Shown here: positions 34,994 through 43,919 of the stretch, one piece after another
How positions within the stretch are numbered: the stretch's first letter is position 1
How the letters are laid out: the number at the start of each line of letters is the position of its first letter
DNA from: an uncultured Acidobacteriaceae bacterium
Lineage (GTDB): Bacteria; Acidobacteriota; Terriglobia; Terriglobales; Acidobacteriaceae
Assembly: GCA_903904755.1 (NCBI GenBank)
Contig: CAIVDV010000051.1
Coordinates: 1-64,000, forward strand
DNA length: 64,000 nt
Direction of reading: 5' to 3'
The notes under the pieces: model-generated
The model's input: only the letters and a program-made list of their open reading frames with translations
The model's database searches: none
What the model was told of the DNA's origin: nothing
Program-made: the position numbers and the translations under genes

Positions 34994-35044
34994 GTGTTAC
35001 CATTCCGTTCTTTTGCTACCTGCTGTTATCTTCCGGGGCCCCGC

Positions 35045-36238
35045 TCAGCCGAACAGACGGAACCGCTTCTTCTCCTCAACTGGAGGCTTGCCACACGCCA
35101 CACGGGCCATCTGTCGAATCATCCGGGAAATCGGCGAGTCCGAAAGCACAAGCGAAGTCGCAGTGTTCTGCGACTGGCGCACGGCAACGTAATCGCTCGG
35201 AATCTTCCAGGTGGCCGGCTTGGTAAGTGCCTTGGTGATGTTTTCCTCATCAATCCCTTCGGACCGGGAGTTGTACCGATTCAGCACAATCTCCAGCTTC
35301 GCCCTCCCCACAGAGAAGAGCCCGGCGATGAGACGGTTGGCGTTTCGCAGCTCTGCAATCGAGACCTGCATCACCAGGTACACGGTGGAGGCGGTCTCAA
35401 ATAGCGACGGATAGGTGGTTCCAATACTGGAACCCGCATCGACCACGACATAATCAAAGTCGCTTCGTGCCACCGCCAGCAGCTTTTCAATGGCTTCATT
35501 CGGTGCACGCACAGGAGTAAACCGGTCCGGCGCGGCCAGAACCATCAGCCCAGTGGCATGCTTGGTCAGAAGCCGGGAGAGGAAGTTCGCATCCAGGCGC
35601 GAAAACTCCTGAATCGCCGTCGCTGCTGAGTACTGCGGCACCAGGCCAAGCGCCACCGCAGCATCCCCCAGCGGAATGCACAGGTCAATCAGCAATACCT
35701 TCTTTTCCGATTCCTGGGCGAGTGCCACGGCAAAGTTACCGGCAACGGTGGTTACCCCTCCACCCCCCTTGGCTCCCGTGAAAACCAGCAGGCGGCCAAG
35801 TTGACGCTTCTCCGACTTCCCCGTCTTCGGGCGACGCTGCGCCGCACGAATCAGTGCCTGCGCTATCGTGTCAGTGGATACTGGCAGATTCAGAAACTCC
35901 CGCGCCCCAGCCCGCATTCCCCGAACCAGCAACGACTGATCCAGTTGCGGATTGTCCGAATACATCATCACCGACGCCACACTGCTGGTGCAGATCTGTT
36001 CGATGATGACCAGTGCCTGTTCCGGATCACTGTCCAGTTCCAGGATGAAAACATCATGCCCATTTTCGATAATCGACTGGATTTCCGGGGGAGAGGGATA
36101 CGTACTGTACTCGCGAACGTCGCCCGAGTGAGTTTCGGCCAAGGCTACGCCTATGGACCGCCGACGTAGCTCGTCAGGTCCAATAAGTGCTATCGACAAA
36201 GATTCCGGTCCGAGGGCTTCGGAGTCTTGCGCGGCCAT
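35045..36238 (-). CDS. cpaE: Tad pilus localisation ATPase CpaE/TadZ
   Basis: 397 residues. A receiver-like N-terminal domain (about 14-135) without a clear acidic pocket is followed by a MinD-type domain. The P-loop reads KGGGGVTTV: the deviant-Walker lysine is kept but the second lysine (normally GKT) is Val, as in other atypical TadZ proteins. LLIDLCIPLGDAAVALGL and YVVVDAGSSIGT are the other ATPase strands. TadZ places the machine, often at a pole. CGGGAG lies before the ATG. It follows the prepilin peptidase gene by 107 nt. Confidence 0.93.
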   Translation of the reverse strand: MAAQDSEALGPESLSIALIGPDELRRRSIGVALAETHSGDVREYSTYPSPPEIQSIIENGHDVFILELDSDPEQALVIIEQICTSSVASVMMYSDNPQLDQSLLVRGMRAGAREFLNLPVSTDTIAQALIRAAQRRPKTGKSEKRQLGRLLVFTGAKGGGGVTTVAGNFAVALAQESEKKVLLIDLCIPLGDAAVALGLVPQYSAATAIQEFSRLDANFLSRLLTKHATGLMVLAAPDRFTPVRAPNEAIEKLLAVARSDFDYVVVDAGSSIGTTYPSLFETASTVYLVMQVSIAELRNANRLIAGLFSVGRAKLEIVLNRYNSRSEGIDEENITKALTKPATWKIPSDYVAVRQSQNTATSLVLSDSPISRMIRQMARVACGKPPVEEKKRFRLFG

Positions 36239-36345
36239 TTGTGTCTCCCGAACTATTTACTGCGTTTGAGGTGAAACAACCTTGAAAATCTGTCGGTTAC
36301 CGGGTCCTTGCCCCCCGATGAACCCATTCTAGCCCCTCCCGGCGC

Positions 36346-36903
36346 TTACCGGGAAAAGAAGGATATCAACGTGCCAATTGCAATCGCTGGAGCATAAGGC
36401 ATCTTACGCTTGAGCGGATTGGAAATCGTCAGTTCCGCCACCTTTTCTTTCCCTCCGAAAACCAGATCACCCGTCCCCTGGAACAAATCCCCGAGGAATC
36501 CGCCCCAGGCAGCCCAGATTAACGCAAAAATTCCACCCGCAATACCCGTCAAGACCAGCGCTACCAGCATCTGCATCGGCCCTACCCAGGCACCAATCGC
36601 CGCACACAGTTTCACATCGCCCATACCCATGCCACCCATCAGAGCCAGCACAAAAAACAACCCGCCGCCCACAGCTATGCCGCCCAGCGACTGCCCCAGG
36701 CCGCCCCACTGATGAAGCCAGACCTGAACGGCAATTCCAAGCACCAGGAATGGGAGAACAACCACATTGGGTATCCGGCGGCTGCGCAGGTCCGTAACCA
36801 CGCAAATCGCCAGCACCACAAGTGTGGGTGCAAACGACGGCCACCATGCCAGAGGTTGGACCAAGGTAGAAAATCCTCCAAAAAGCGAACGAAAAGCAAT
36901 CAT
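36346..36903 (-). CDS. cpaA: Prepilin peptidase CpaA/TadV
   Basis: 185 residues, A24-type aspartic peptidase that matures the Flp pilins. Both catalytic Asp motifs are seen: VVTDLRSRRIPN and GMGMGDVKLCAAIGAWVG. About five membrane helices. The frame stays open far upstream, but I set the start at the ATG at 36903, since upstream residues are not membrane-like and do not resemble the family; the ribosome-binding site is weak, so the start is uncertain by a few codons. First gene of the tad operon. Confidence 0.85.
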   Translation of the reverse strand: MIAFRSLFGGFSTLVQPLAWWPSFAPTLVVLAICVVTDLRSRRIPNVVVLPFLVLGIAVQVWLHQWGGLGQSLGGIAVGGGLFFVLALMGGMGMGDVKLCAAIGAWVGPMQMLVALVLTGIAGGIFALIWAAWGGFLGDLFQGTGDLVFGGKEKVAELTISNPLKRKMPYAPAIAIGTLISFFSR

Positions 36904-37297
36904 GGCTATCGTAGCAAGACCAGTTGCCCTGCTGCGATACAACAAGAGTGCCAAATTGAGTACCTTCGGTGGGGGGGACTCCCCTTTTGGGTGATACTCC
37001 AGCGACCACTGGGAACACCCGTAACGGGAACATCCGAAGCATCTTGGATTGTACAGGGCAGCACTGCGGCATTGGCGAAGGAATTTCGTCAGGATGCCGG
37101 GATAGTACCAGGAAAATCTCCAAAGCCTGTCAGCTCCCACCTGCATTTCCATGCAAAGTGCGCTCATCGGAGGCCGGGATAAAGGCCCTCCCGCATCCTT
37201 TATATGGAGGACGGTCAGCTTCCATCGGTCACGGCTCACGGGGAAGCAGAGCCCGATTTCCCCAAAAAGCTCAGCCCCGAGCCGATACAATCCATGA
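36904..37297. other. Divergent gap between cpaA and xseA
   Basis: About 390 bp with no supported gene. Possible -10 (TACAAT) at 37285 for xseA without a good -35. No sigma-54 promoter or CTGTWTACAG site was seen before the tad operon. Confidence 0.4.
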
Positions 37298-38773
37298 GTG
37301 GTGAGACCCTTCGAACACGATACGCCGCAGTTGGGACTGCGCTTCCACGACCCCAGGCCGACCCGCCGCACCTGGCAGGTACGGCAACTGGTCGCTGAGG
37401 CGCGCGACCGCGTGGAAGAGGAGTTTGGCGATGTCTGGGTCGAGGGGGAAATCTCGAACTTCCGACCGGCATCCTCAGGCCACGTCTACTTCACGCTGAA
37501 GGACGCCGAGGCGCAACTCTCCGCAGTGCTCTTCCGTCGGCAGGCGATGCTGCTGCGTTTCCGTCCTGAGGACGGCATGCAGGTGCGCCTGCGCGGCAAG
37601 GTAACCATCTACGAGCAGCGCGGCCAGTTGCAGATTGTGGCCGACATGATGGAACCGGTGGGCGCCGGGAGCCTGCAGCTTGCCTTTGAGCAGTTGCGGG
37701 ACCGCCTGAAGGCCGAAGGACTCTTTGAGCAGAGCCGCAAGCGGCCGCTGCCTGCGTTTCCCCGGCGGGTTGCGGTAGTCACCTCCCCAACCGGTGCGGT
37801 GATCAGGGATTTTCTGAATGTGGCGGGCAGGCGCCACTCCGCGCTGGAGATACTCCTGATTCCCGTCGCAGTACAGGGTGATGCCGCGCCGGGTGAGATT
37901 GAGGCGGCGCTGGCCGCAGCCAATGCGCTTGGTGCGGCTCTGGCGCCGGACCTGATTGTGCTGGCCAGGGGTGGCGGTTCGCTGGAGGATCTGGCCGCCT
38001 TCAATTCCGAGCGGGTAGCCCGGGCAATTGTGGCCTCGCGGCTGCCGGTGGTGTCCGCCATTGGGCACGAGACGGATTTTACGATTGCGGATTTTGTGGC
38101 CGACCTGCGGGCGCCGACGCCCTCGGCAGCGGCCGAGCTGGTGACCGAGGCCCAGCACAAGATTGGCGAGCACCTGGCGGAGCTGCGCCACAGGCTGGAC
38201 CGCGCCATGCGCTTCCAGTTGCTGCAGGCGCGGCAGAAGCTGACCCGGCTGCCTCTGGCGCGCGCCGAGCAGCGCATGGCAGCGGGAATGCACCGGCGGC
38301 AGCAGCGGCTGGATGAGTTGTACGAGCGGCTGGAAGAGGCAATGGCCGGCCAAATCCGAAGCTACCGGGAGACGGTGGCAGAGCTGCAGGCGAGCGTGCT
38401 GGGGCACGATCCCAGGCGTCAACTTGGCGCTGCGCGGGAGCAACTGGCGGCGCTGCAGGCGCGGCTTGACCATAGCCTGGAGCGAAGTATTGCCGGGCTG
38501 GCGTATCGCGCGGCGGCGGTGGAAGACCGGCTCTACCGGGCCGCTACGGTGAGCGTGGCCGGGCGGCGCAGCGAGTGGGCAGCGATGGAGAGCAAGCTGC
38601 GGGCGCTCAGTCCCCTGGCCGTGCTGGAGCGCGGCTATGCGCTGGTGCGGGATGAGCAGGGGCGGGTGGTGCGCAGCGTGGCGCAACTGAGCCCGCAGAT
38701 GCGGGTTACCACGCGTGTGGCCGATGGCGAGTTTACCGGCACGGTCGAGCAAGTTACCAAGCGGGAAGGATAA
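37298..38773 (+). CDS. xseA: Exodeoxyribonuclease VII large subunit
   Basis: 491 residues. OB-fold N-terminus (VWVEGEISNFRPASSGHVYF, MQVRLRGKVTIYEQRGQLQI), then the catalytic domain with VAVVTSPTGAVIRDFLN, ARGGGSLEDLAAFNSE and SAIGHETDFTIADFVADLRAPTP-type motif, followed by a long coiled coil (about 290-440). Cuts single-stranded DNA together with XseB; xseB is not in the window. Start GTG at 37298 (a second GTG follows directly). glmM begins 10 nt after its stop. Confidence 0.95.
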   Translation: MVRPFEHDTPQLGLRFHDPRPTRRTWQVRQLVAEARDRVEEEFGDVWVEGEISNFRPASSGHVYFTLKDAEAQLSAVLFRRQAMLLRFRPEDGMQVRLRGKVTIYEQRGQLQIVADMMEPVGAGSLQLAFEQLRDRLKAEGLFEQSRKRPLPAFPRRVAVVTSPTGAVIRDFLNVAGRRHSALEILLIPVAVQGDAAPGEIEAALAAANALGAALAPDLIVLARGGGSLEDLAAFNSERVARAIVASRLPVVSAIGHETDFTIADFVADLRAPTPSAAAELVTEAQHKIGEHLAELRHRLDRAMRFQLLQARQKLTRLPLARAEQRMAAGMHRRQQRLDELYERLEEAMAGQIRSYRETVAELQASVLGHDPRRQLGAAREQLAALQARLDHSLERSIAGLAYRAAAVEDRLYRAATVSVAGRRSEWAAMESKLRALSPLAVLERGYALVRDEQGRVVRSVAQLSPQMRVTTRVADGEFTGTVEQVTKREG

Positions 38774-38783
38774 ACGGAGAACG

Positions 38784-40133
38784 ATGCGACAGCTTTTTGG
38801 AACGGACGGGATTCGCGGCGTGGCGGGCAAGGCTCCGCTGGATGAGAGCACGGTGTATGCGGTCGGACTGGCGCTGGCGCACAGCCTGCGGCCGCAGTCG
38901 ATATTGCCGCGGGTGCTGCTGGGCCGGGATACGCGCGAATCGAGCGTGTGGATTGCACAGATGCTGACGGCGGGGCTGAAGGCGGGCGGCGCCGAGGTGG
39001 AGTCGGCCGGAGTGGTGCCGACGCCGGCGGTGGCGCACCTGGCGCACACCCACGGCTTCCACGCCGGAGTGGTAATCAGCGCGAGCCACAATCCCTGGGA
39101 AGACAACGGCATCAAACTCTTCGGCGCCGACGGCTTCAAACTGGCCGACAAGGTGGAGCTGGAGATTGAAGAGGTCATCTTCAAGCACGCGATTACGGCG
39201 ACCGCGCCCGCTCTCGCTTCCCTGCCCGCGCTGGTTGACCGGCCGGAGTTGGCCGACGAATATGTGGCGTTCCTGTTGGCTGCCGTACCGGATCTGCGGC
39301 TGAACGGGCTGAAGCTGGTCGTGGACTGCGCCAACGGCGCCGCTGCCCCCATCGCGCCGAAGGTCTTTGCCGCGCTGGGCGGCGAAGTCATCCTGGAAAA
39401 TATCTCCCCGACCGGCCGCAACATCAACGACCACTGCGGCGCGCTGCATCCCAAAACAGTTGCGGCGGAAGTTGTGGCGAAGGGCGCCGACCTGGGCGTG
39501 ACCTTTGACGGCGATGCCGACCGCTGCCTGCTGGCCGGCGCAGGGAACAACGTCATCAACGGCGATGCGATTCTGCTGATGGCGGCGCGGGACATGGCCG
39601 CGCGCGGCCTGCTGACCGGCAATGTAGTGGTGGCCACGACGATGAGCAACATGGGCCTGGAGGCTGCGCTGAAGCGCTCCGGCATCAAGATGCTGCGGGC
39701 CGGCGTGGGCGACCGCTACGTACTGGAGCTGATGCAGAAGGAGCGGGCGGCGCTCGGCGGCGAACAGTCCGGCCACATCCTCTTCCCACATCTCGCGACG
39801 ACCGGCGACGGCCTGATGACGGCCCTGGTGGTCCTCGACCTGGTGGTGCGCAGCGGCAAGACGATTGAGGAACTGGCCGCAGACCTCAAGGTCTTCCCGC
39901 AGGTGATTGTGAACGTGAAGGTGCGGGAGAAGAAGCCGCTCAGCGAGATTCCGGCTGCGGTCGCAGCAATTGCCGCGGCAGAAGCCGAGCTGGCCGATAC
40001 CGGCCGCGTGGTGATTCGCTACTCCGGCACCGAGGCGCTGGCTCGCGTCATGATTGAGGCAGAAAGCGAAGATCGGATGCGCTTCCACGCCGAAGCGATT
40101 GCGGATGCAATCCGGGCGGAGTTGGGGGTTTGA
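38784..40133 (+). CDS. glmM: Phosphoglucosamine mutase
   Basis: 449 residues. FGTDGIRGVAG at the N-terminus, active-site serine loop GVVISASHNPWEDNGIKLFG, metal loop FDGDADRCL, sugar-binding GGEQSGHI and phosphate-binding RYSGTEALARVMIEA. Converts glucosamine-6-phosphate to glucosamine-1-phosphate for UDP-GlcNAc synthesis. ATG at 38784 with GGAG 5 nt upstream. Operon with xseA. Confidence 0.96.
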   Translation: MRQLFGTDGIRGVAGKAPLDESTVYAVGLALAHSLRPQSILPRVLLGRDTRESSVWIAQMLTAGLKAGGAEVESAGVVPTPAVAHLAHTHGFHAGVVISASHNPWEDNGIKLFGADGFKLADKVELEIEEVIFKHAITATAPALASLPALVDRPELADEYVAFLLAAVPDLRLNGLKLVVDCANGAAAPIAPKVFAALGGEVILENISPTGRNINDHCGALHPKTVAAEVVAKGADLGVTFDGDADRCLLAGAGNNVINGDAILLMAARDMAARGLLTGNVVVATTMSNMGLEAALKRSGIKMLRAGVGDRYVLELMQKERAALGGEQSGHILFPHLATTGDGLMTALVVLDLVVRSGKTIEELAADLKVFPQVIVNVKVREKKPLSEIPAAVAAIAAAEAELADTGRVVIRYSGTEALARVMIEAESEDRMRFHAEAIADAIRAELGV

Positions 40134-40328
40134 GTCTTTTGTTTCCGGTCTAGAAATGTGCGTGATTCGCCTTTTAAATCAGAGCATCTTTGTCGAGAAA
40201 AATTGTCGGATCTCTATGCCCGCGCCGAAGACAGCCCGGACTTAAGATGGGATGGAACACTCCAGCCGCAAAAAGTAGGATGGCACGCGTTTAGGGTGAA
40301 CCGTAAACCGCTCTGAGAAGGGAATTCG

Positions 40329-40631
40329 ATGGCGTCAATCATTTTTGCACTGTTTGGGTTTTGCCTTGGAGTTTTTGTTGTGACCGGAGGGGGACTGCTT
40401 TCAGGAGCCTTTCAGATAACCCCTTGGCTCAATCTATGGTGGGGGACCGGTGCCACCATCTACACGATAATCAAGGATTATTGGATGCCTGGAGGGAAAG
40501 GCTACGGGTACCAGCCTCAATGGCGAAAAGCTATCCTCTTAACCCTGCCGTGGGGAATTGCTCTGAATACAGGGATTAACTTCGTAATCTACTTCGTTCT
40601 GCATTGGACAATTCATTTTGTCCGCGGATAA
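40329..40631 (+). CDS. Hypothetical small membrane protein
   Basis: 100 residues with two or three hydrophobic segments (about 3-28, 32-47 and 72-92) and a polar GGKGYGYQPQWRK loop. AAGGG lies 8 nt before the ATG. Lower G+C than the neighbouring glmM and polA, and no relative recognised, so it may be horizontally acquired. Nothing in the neighbourhood suggests its role. Confidence 0.6.
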   Translation: MASIIFALFGFCLGVFVVTGGGLLSGAFQITPWLNLWWGTGATIYTIIKDYWMPGGKGYGYQPQWRKAILLTLPWGIALNTGINFVIYFVLHWTIHFVRG

Positions 40632-40718
40632 CTCAAAATACAGGCAAAAGCTCGATTTTTTTGGTTCTTAAGCCCTCTTGCTCATTCCACCAACTTCAAT
40701 TGCCGATGAGGGACTCGT

Positions 40719-40979
40719 ATGGCAGACAGACTTCGGGAAGCCCAGGAGCGGGCGAAAACACGTTTTCAGAATGGACATGACCTAGGTTGGAAGCCACCTG
40801 CGTCGCGCGATGAGTTGCACGAGCGAGGGTTGGCGGATGAAACCCAAATTGGCAGTGTCGTCGTTCCGATCAACTTGGGGGTGGAATCTCATCAAACCGA
40901 GGATGATGGGCGGAATTCTGGTCGTTTCGGGGCGAACGACATCTCAAAGATTGAGCAGGCTGCTGAGAAGGACCTGTAA
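40719..40979 (+). CDS. Hypothetical small soluble protein
   Basis: 86 residues, highly charged, no membrane segment or signal. GAGGG stands 6 nt before the ATG. Not recognised. A second frame (40810-40995) overlaps it; I prefer this one for its ribosome-binding site. Could be a remnant, since it sits in a low-GC patch next to a dispersed repeat. Confidence 0.4.
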   Translation: MADRLREAQERAKTRFQNGHDLGWKPPASRDELHERGLADETQIGSVVVPINLGVESHQTEDDGRNSGRFGANDISKIEQAAEKDL

Positions 40980-41005
40980 GGCAGCAGCGCCGTAACAATC
41001 GTCAG

Positions 41006-41076
41006 GCAGGGGCTGAAGCCCACCCATTCTAGTCAGACCATATGGCACGGCTCAAAGCCGTACCCCTTTACAAAGC
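41006..41076 (+). repeat. Dispersed two-hairpin repeat, family B (copy 1)
   Basis: Contains the hairpins GGGGCTGAAGCCC and ACGGCTCAAAGCCGT and ends in ACCCCTTTACAAAGC. The same layout is found inverted at 56231, where the corresponding parts read GGGGCTAAAGCCC and GGGTACGGGCTTCAGCTC. Confidence 0.55.
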
Positions 41077-41117
41077 GACCCAATCCTGAATTTTTCCGCG
41101 GTCGATCAGGCTTCCGT

Positions 41118-43847
41118 CTACTCCACATCCCGCCAATTCGGCCCAAACGCCAGGTCAGCGACCAGCGGCAACCTCAGCTTCACCACCCCCTCCATGGCCG
41201 TGCGAACCAGCGCCGTCACCCGCTCGGTTTCCTCTTCCGGAACCTCAAACAACAGTTCGTCGTGAACCTGCAGGACCATCCGCGTCCGCAGCTTTTCCTC
41301 GCGCAGTTGTCGGTCGATGACGATCATGGCGAGCTTGATCAGGTCGGCCGCCGTCCCCTGCAGCGGGGTGTTCACCGCGGTGCGCTCGGCAAATCCACGC
41401 TGGTTGGGGTTGCGGCTTTCAATGTCCGGAATGGGACGGATGCGGCCGAACAGAGTGCGGACGTAGCCGGTGCTGCGAACCTCCGCGATGGTGCGCTCAA
41501 TAAACGCATGAACCCCCTGGTACCGGGCAAAGTAGCGGTCAATGTACTCCCGCGCCTGGTGCTGCGGGATGCCAAGCTGCGCCGCCAATCCAAATGCTGA
41601 GATGCCATAGACAATGCCGAAGTTGACGGCCTTGGCACGGCCGCGGGTCTCCTTGTCCATCTCCGCTTCCGGCACGCCGAAGACCTCGCTGGCGGTCAGC
41701 GTGTGGATGTCGCGGTCTTCCTCATAGGCGCGCACCAGCAGCGGATCCTCGCTGAAGTGGGCCATCAGACGCAGCTCGATTTGCGAGTAGTCGGCAGAGA
41801 GCAGGCGGAAGCCCGGCGCAGCGACAAAGGCAGCGCGGATTTCCCGGCCCAACTCGGTGCGGATGGGGATGTTCTGCAGGTTGGGATTGGCCGAGGACAG
41901 GCGCCCGGTGGCCGTGGCGGCGGCGTTGAAGGTCGTGTGCACCCTCTGGTTCTGGTCAACCAGCAGCGGCAGGGCATCAATATAGTTGGACTTGAGCTTG
42001 GCCAGGTGGCGGAACTCAATTACGAGCCGCACAATCTCGTAGCTTTCCGCAAGTGGTTCCAGCACATCCATGGCGGTGGATACGGCTTTGTTTTTGCCAC
42101 GGCTGGGCGGCGTTGGCAGTCCCATTTGGGTAAAGAGAATCTCGCCAAGCTTTTTGGGCGAATTGATATTGAATCGCTGCTCGGCAAGGACGTAGATGCG
42201 CTCACTCACGCGGCCGATTTCCAGGCCAAACCTGTCGCTGAGCGTGGACAGCATGGCGAGGTTGATGCGGACGCCTGCCTGTTCCATGCGGTAAAGGACG
42301 GGCGCCAGCGGCAGATCGATGGTCTCGTAAACGCTGGTGAGCTTGTGCTCAGCGAGGTGGGCGCGAAGGCGCGAGCCGAGCACCAATACGGCATGCCCAG
42401 AGCCGGCAAGCGACGTGGGCACGGCAAGCCCGGCGCGGGCTGCAACGTCCGGCAGCGTCTGCGTGGTGTGCGTGGGGTTCAGCGCGTAGGAAAGCAGCAT
42501 GGTGTCGTCCATCGGCCCGGCCAGCACTATGCCGAGGCCGTCGAGACGGTGGAGCGTGCTCTTCCAGTCGTGAACTGTCTTGGGAACCGCGGGGTCTGCG
42601 AGCAGGGCGCGAAGTTCGGGCGTCAGCGGCAGCTTGAGGGCGGTCAACTCGTCCGCGGCCACCCCCGCATGGATTTCCGCCGGCGCGGGCGCAGGCTCTG
42701 CGGCCTCCGCCAGGTCCAGCAGCGACTGCATCGGGGGCAGCTCGTCTTCGCTGTCGTCTGCAGCGGGCTTGGCCACCTTGGCGGCGTCCTCCAAAACAAA
42801 CGCGAAGCCGGCACGGGCGGCCTCGTAGAAAGTGGCAATCTGCTCTTCGGTGGGCTCATCCAGCAGTTCCGCAGTCACCGCTGCAGCCGCTGAGGCTGCC
42901 CCGGCGGCGGTTGCGCCCAATTCGCGAAGCATGCTGGTAAACTCCAGCTCGGTAAACAGCTCGCGTGCGGCCTCAATGTCGGGCTCCTGGGGCTTCATCG
43001 CCTCCAGGTCCAGCGCAAGTGGCACGTGCTGGTCAATGGTCACCAGCTCTTTCGAGAGCAGGACAGTCTCGCGGTTCTGTTCCAGGCTTTCGCGGTAGCT
43101 CTTGCGCTTGACCTCGGCAGCGCGGTCCAGCACCGCCTCCACCGAGCCAAATTCCTTGATCAGCTCGACGGATCCCTTGTCGCCAATCCCCGGAGCGCCG
43201 GGGATGTTGTCGACCGAGTCGCCGCGCAGAGCCATCACATCAATCACCTGGCGGGGTGGCACGCCCAGAACCTCTTCAACCTTCGCGGGGTCGAGGATGA
43301 GGTTGTCCTTCTGCGGATTGAGGATGTGCACCTGGTCGGTCACCAGCTGCATCATGTCCTTGTCGCCGGAGACGATGTAGACGGGGTGGCCCTGCTCGGC
43401 GGCCTGCCGGGCGAGCGTGCCGATGACATCGTCCGCCTCGAAACCCTCGGCCTGGAGAATCGGGATGCGCATCGCTTCCAGCGATCGGCGGATGTAGGGG
43501 AGCTGGCGGGCAAGATCCTCAGGCATCGCCTCGCGATTGGCCTTGTACCCCGCGTACTCCACCTCGAGGAAGGCCTGCTCCTTGCCGCTCCACTTGCGCA
43601 GTGTCCCAATCTCCTGCGCCTTCTGATCGCGGAAGACTCCTCCGGAGACGTCAAAGACGGCGGCAAAGTACTGCGGCGCAAAGTCCTTATGGAGCCGGGC
43701 AATCATGTTCACAAAAACGTAGGTGGCCGCGGTGGGCAGGCCGGTGCGCGTGCTCATGGGCCGGCTGCGCTGCATGGCGTGGTAGGCGCGGAAGATGAAC
43801 GCCATGGTATCGAGCAGGAAGACGGGCGGCTTGGTTTCGGTCGGCAC
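41118..43847 (-). CDS. polA: DNA polymerase I
   Basis: 909 residues. 5'-3' exonuclease domain (1-290: LLDTMAFIFRAYHAM, EGFEADDVIGTLARQ, GDKDMMQLV, GDSVDNIPGAPGIG), a 3'-5' exonuclease-like region without an intact DxE motif, and the polymerase domain with motif A LLSADYSQIELRLMAHF, motif B KAVNFGIVYGISAFG and motif C LQVHDELLFEV. Starts at GTG 43847, because the metal-binding Asp of LLD must be included; the frame is open upstream as a shadow of the opposite gene. An Ala/Glu-rich linker lies at about 330-390. Fills gaps in DNA replication and repair. Confidence 0.95.
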   Translation of the reverse strand: MPTETKPPVFLLDTMAFIFRAYHAMQRSRPMSTRTGLPTAATYVFVNMIARLHKDFAPQYFAAVFDVSGGVFRDQKAQEIGTLRKWSGKEQAFLEVEYAGYKANREAMPEDLARQLPYIRRSLEAMRIPILQAEGFEADDVIGTLARQAAEQGHPVYIVSGDKDMMQLVTDQVHILNPQKDNLILDPAKVEEVLGVPPRQVIDVMALRGDSVDNIPGAPGIGDKGSVELIKEFGSVEAVLDRAAEVKRKSYRESLEQNRETVLLSKELVTIDQHVPLALDLEAMKPQEPDIEAARELFTELEFTSMLRELGATAAGAASAAAAVTAELLDEPTEEQIATFYEAARAGFAFVLEDAAKVAKPAADDSEDELPPMQSLLDLAEAAEPAPAPAEIHAGVAADELTALKLPLTPELRALLADPAVPKTVHDWKSTLHRLDGLGIVLAGPMDDTMLLSYALNPTHTTQTLPDVAARAGLAVPTSLAGSGHAVLVLGSRLRAHLAEHKLTSVYETIDLPLAPVLYRMEQAGVRINLAMLSTLSDRFGLEIGRVSERIYVLAEQRFNINSPKKLGEILFTQMGLPTPPSRGKNKAVSTAMDVLEPLAESYEIVRLVIEFRHLAKLKSNYIDALPLLVDQNQRVHTTFNAAATATGRLSSANPNLQNIPIRTELGREIRAAFVAAPGFRLLSADYSQIELRLMAHFSEDPLLVRAYEEDRDIHTLTASEVFGVPEAEMDKETRGRAKAVNFGIVYGISAFGLAAQLGIPQHQAREYIDRYFARYQGVHAFIERTIAEVRSTGYVRTLFGRIRPIPDIESRNPNQRGFAERTAVNTPLQGTAADLIKLAMIVIDRQLREEKLRTRMVLQVHDELLFEVPEEETERVTALVRTAMEGVVKLRLPLVADLAFGPNWRDVE

Positions 43848-43919
43848 GAGTGAGAGTTTATCAGGGTGGGAGGCCAAAGGAGAGCGGGATGCGGGGCCAT
43901 CGGCGTTATACTCCTGCCC

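Noticed and set aside
36904-37371. N-terminal extension of the prepilin peptidase to 341 residues
   Set aside because: The added part is Cys/Arg-rich, non-membrane sequence unlike the family and overlaps the xseA start.
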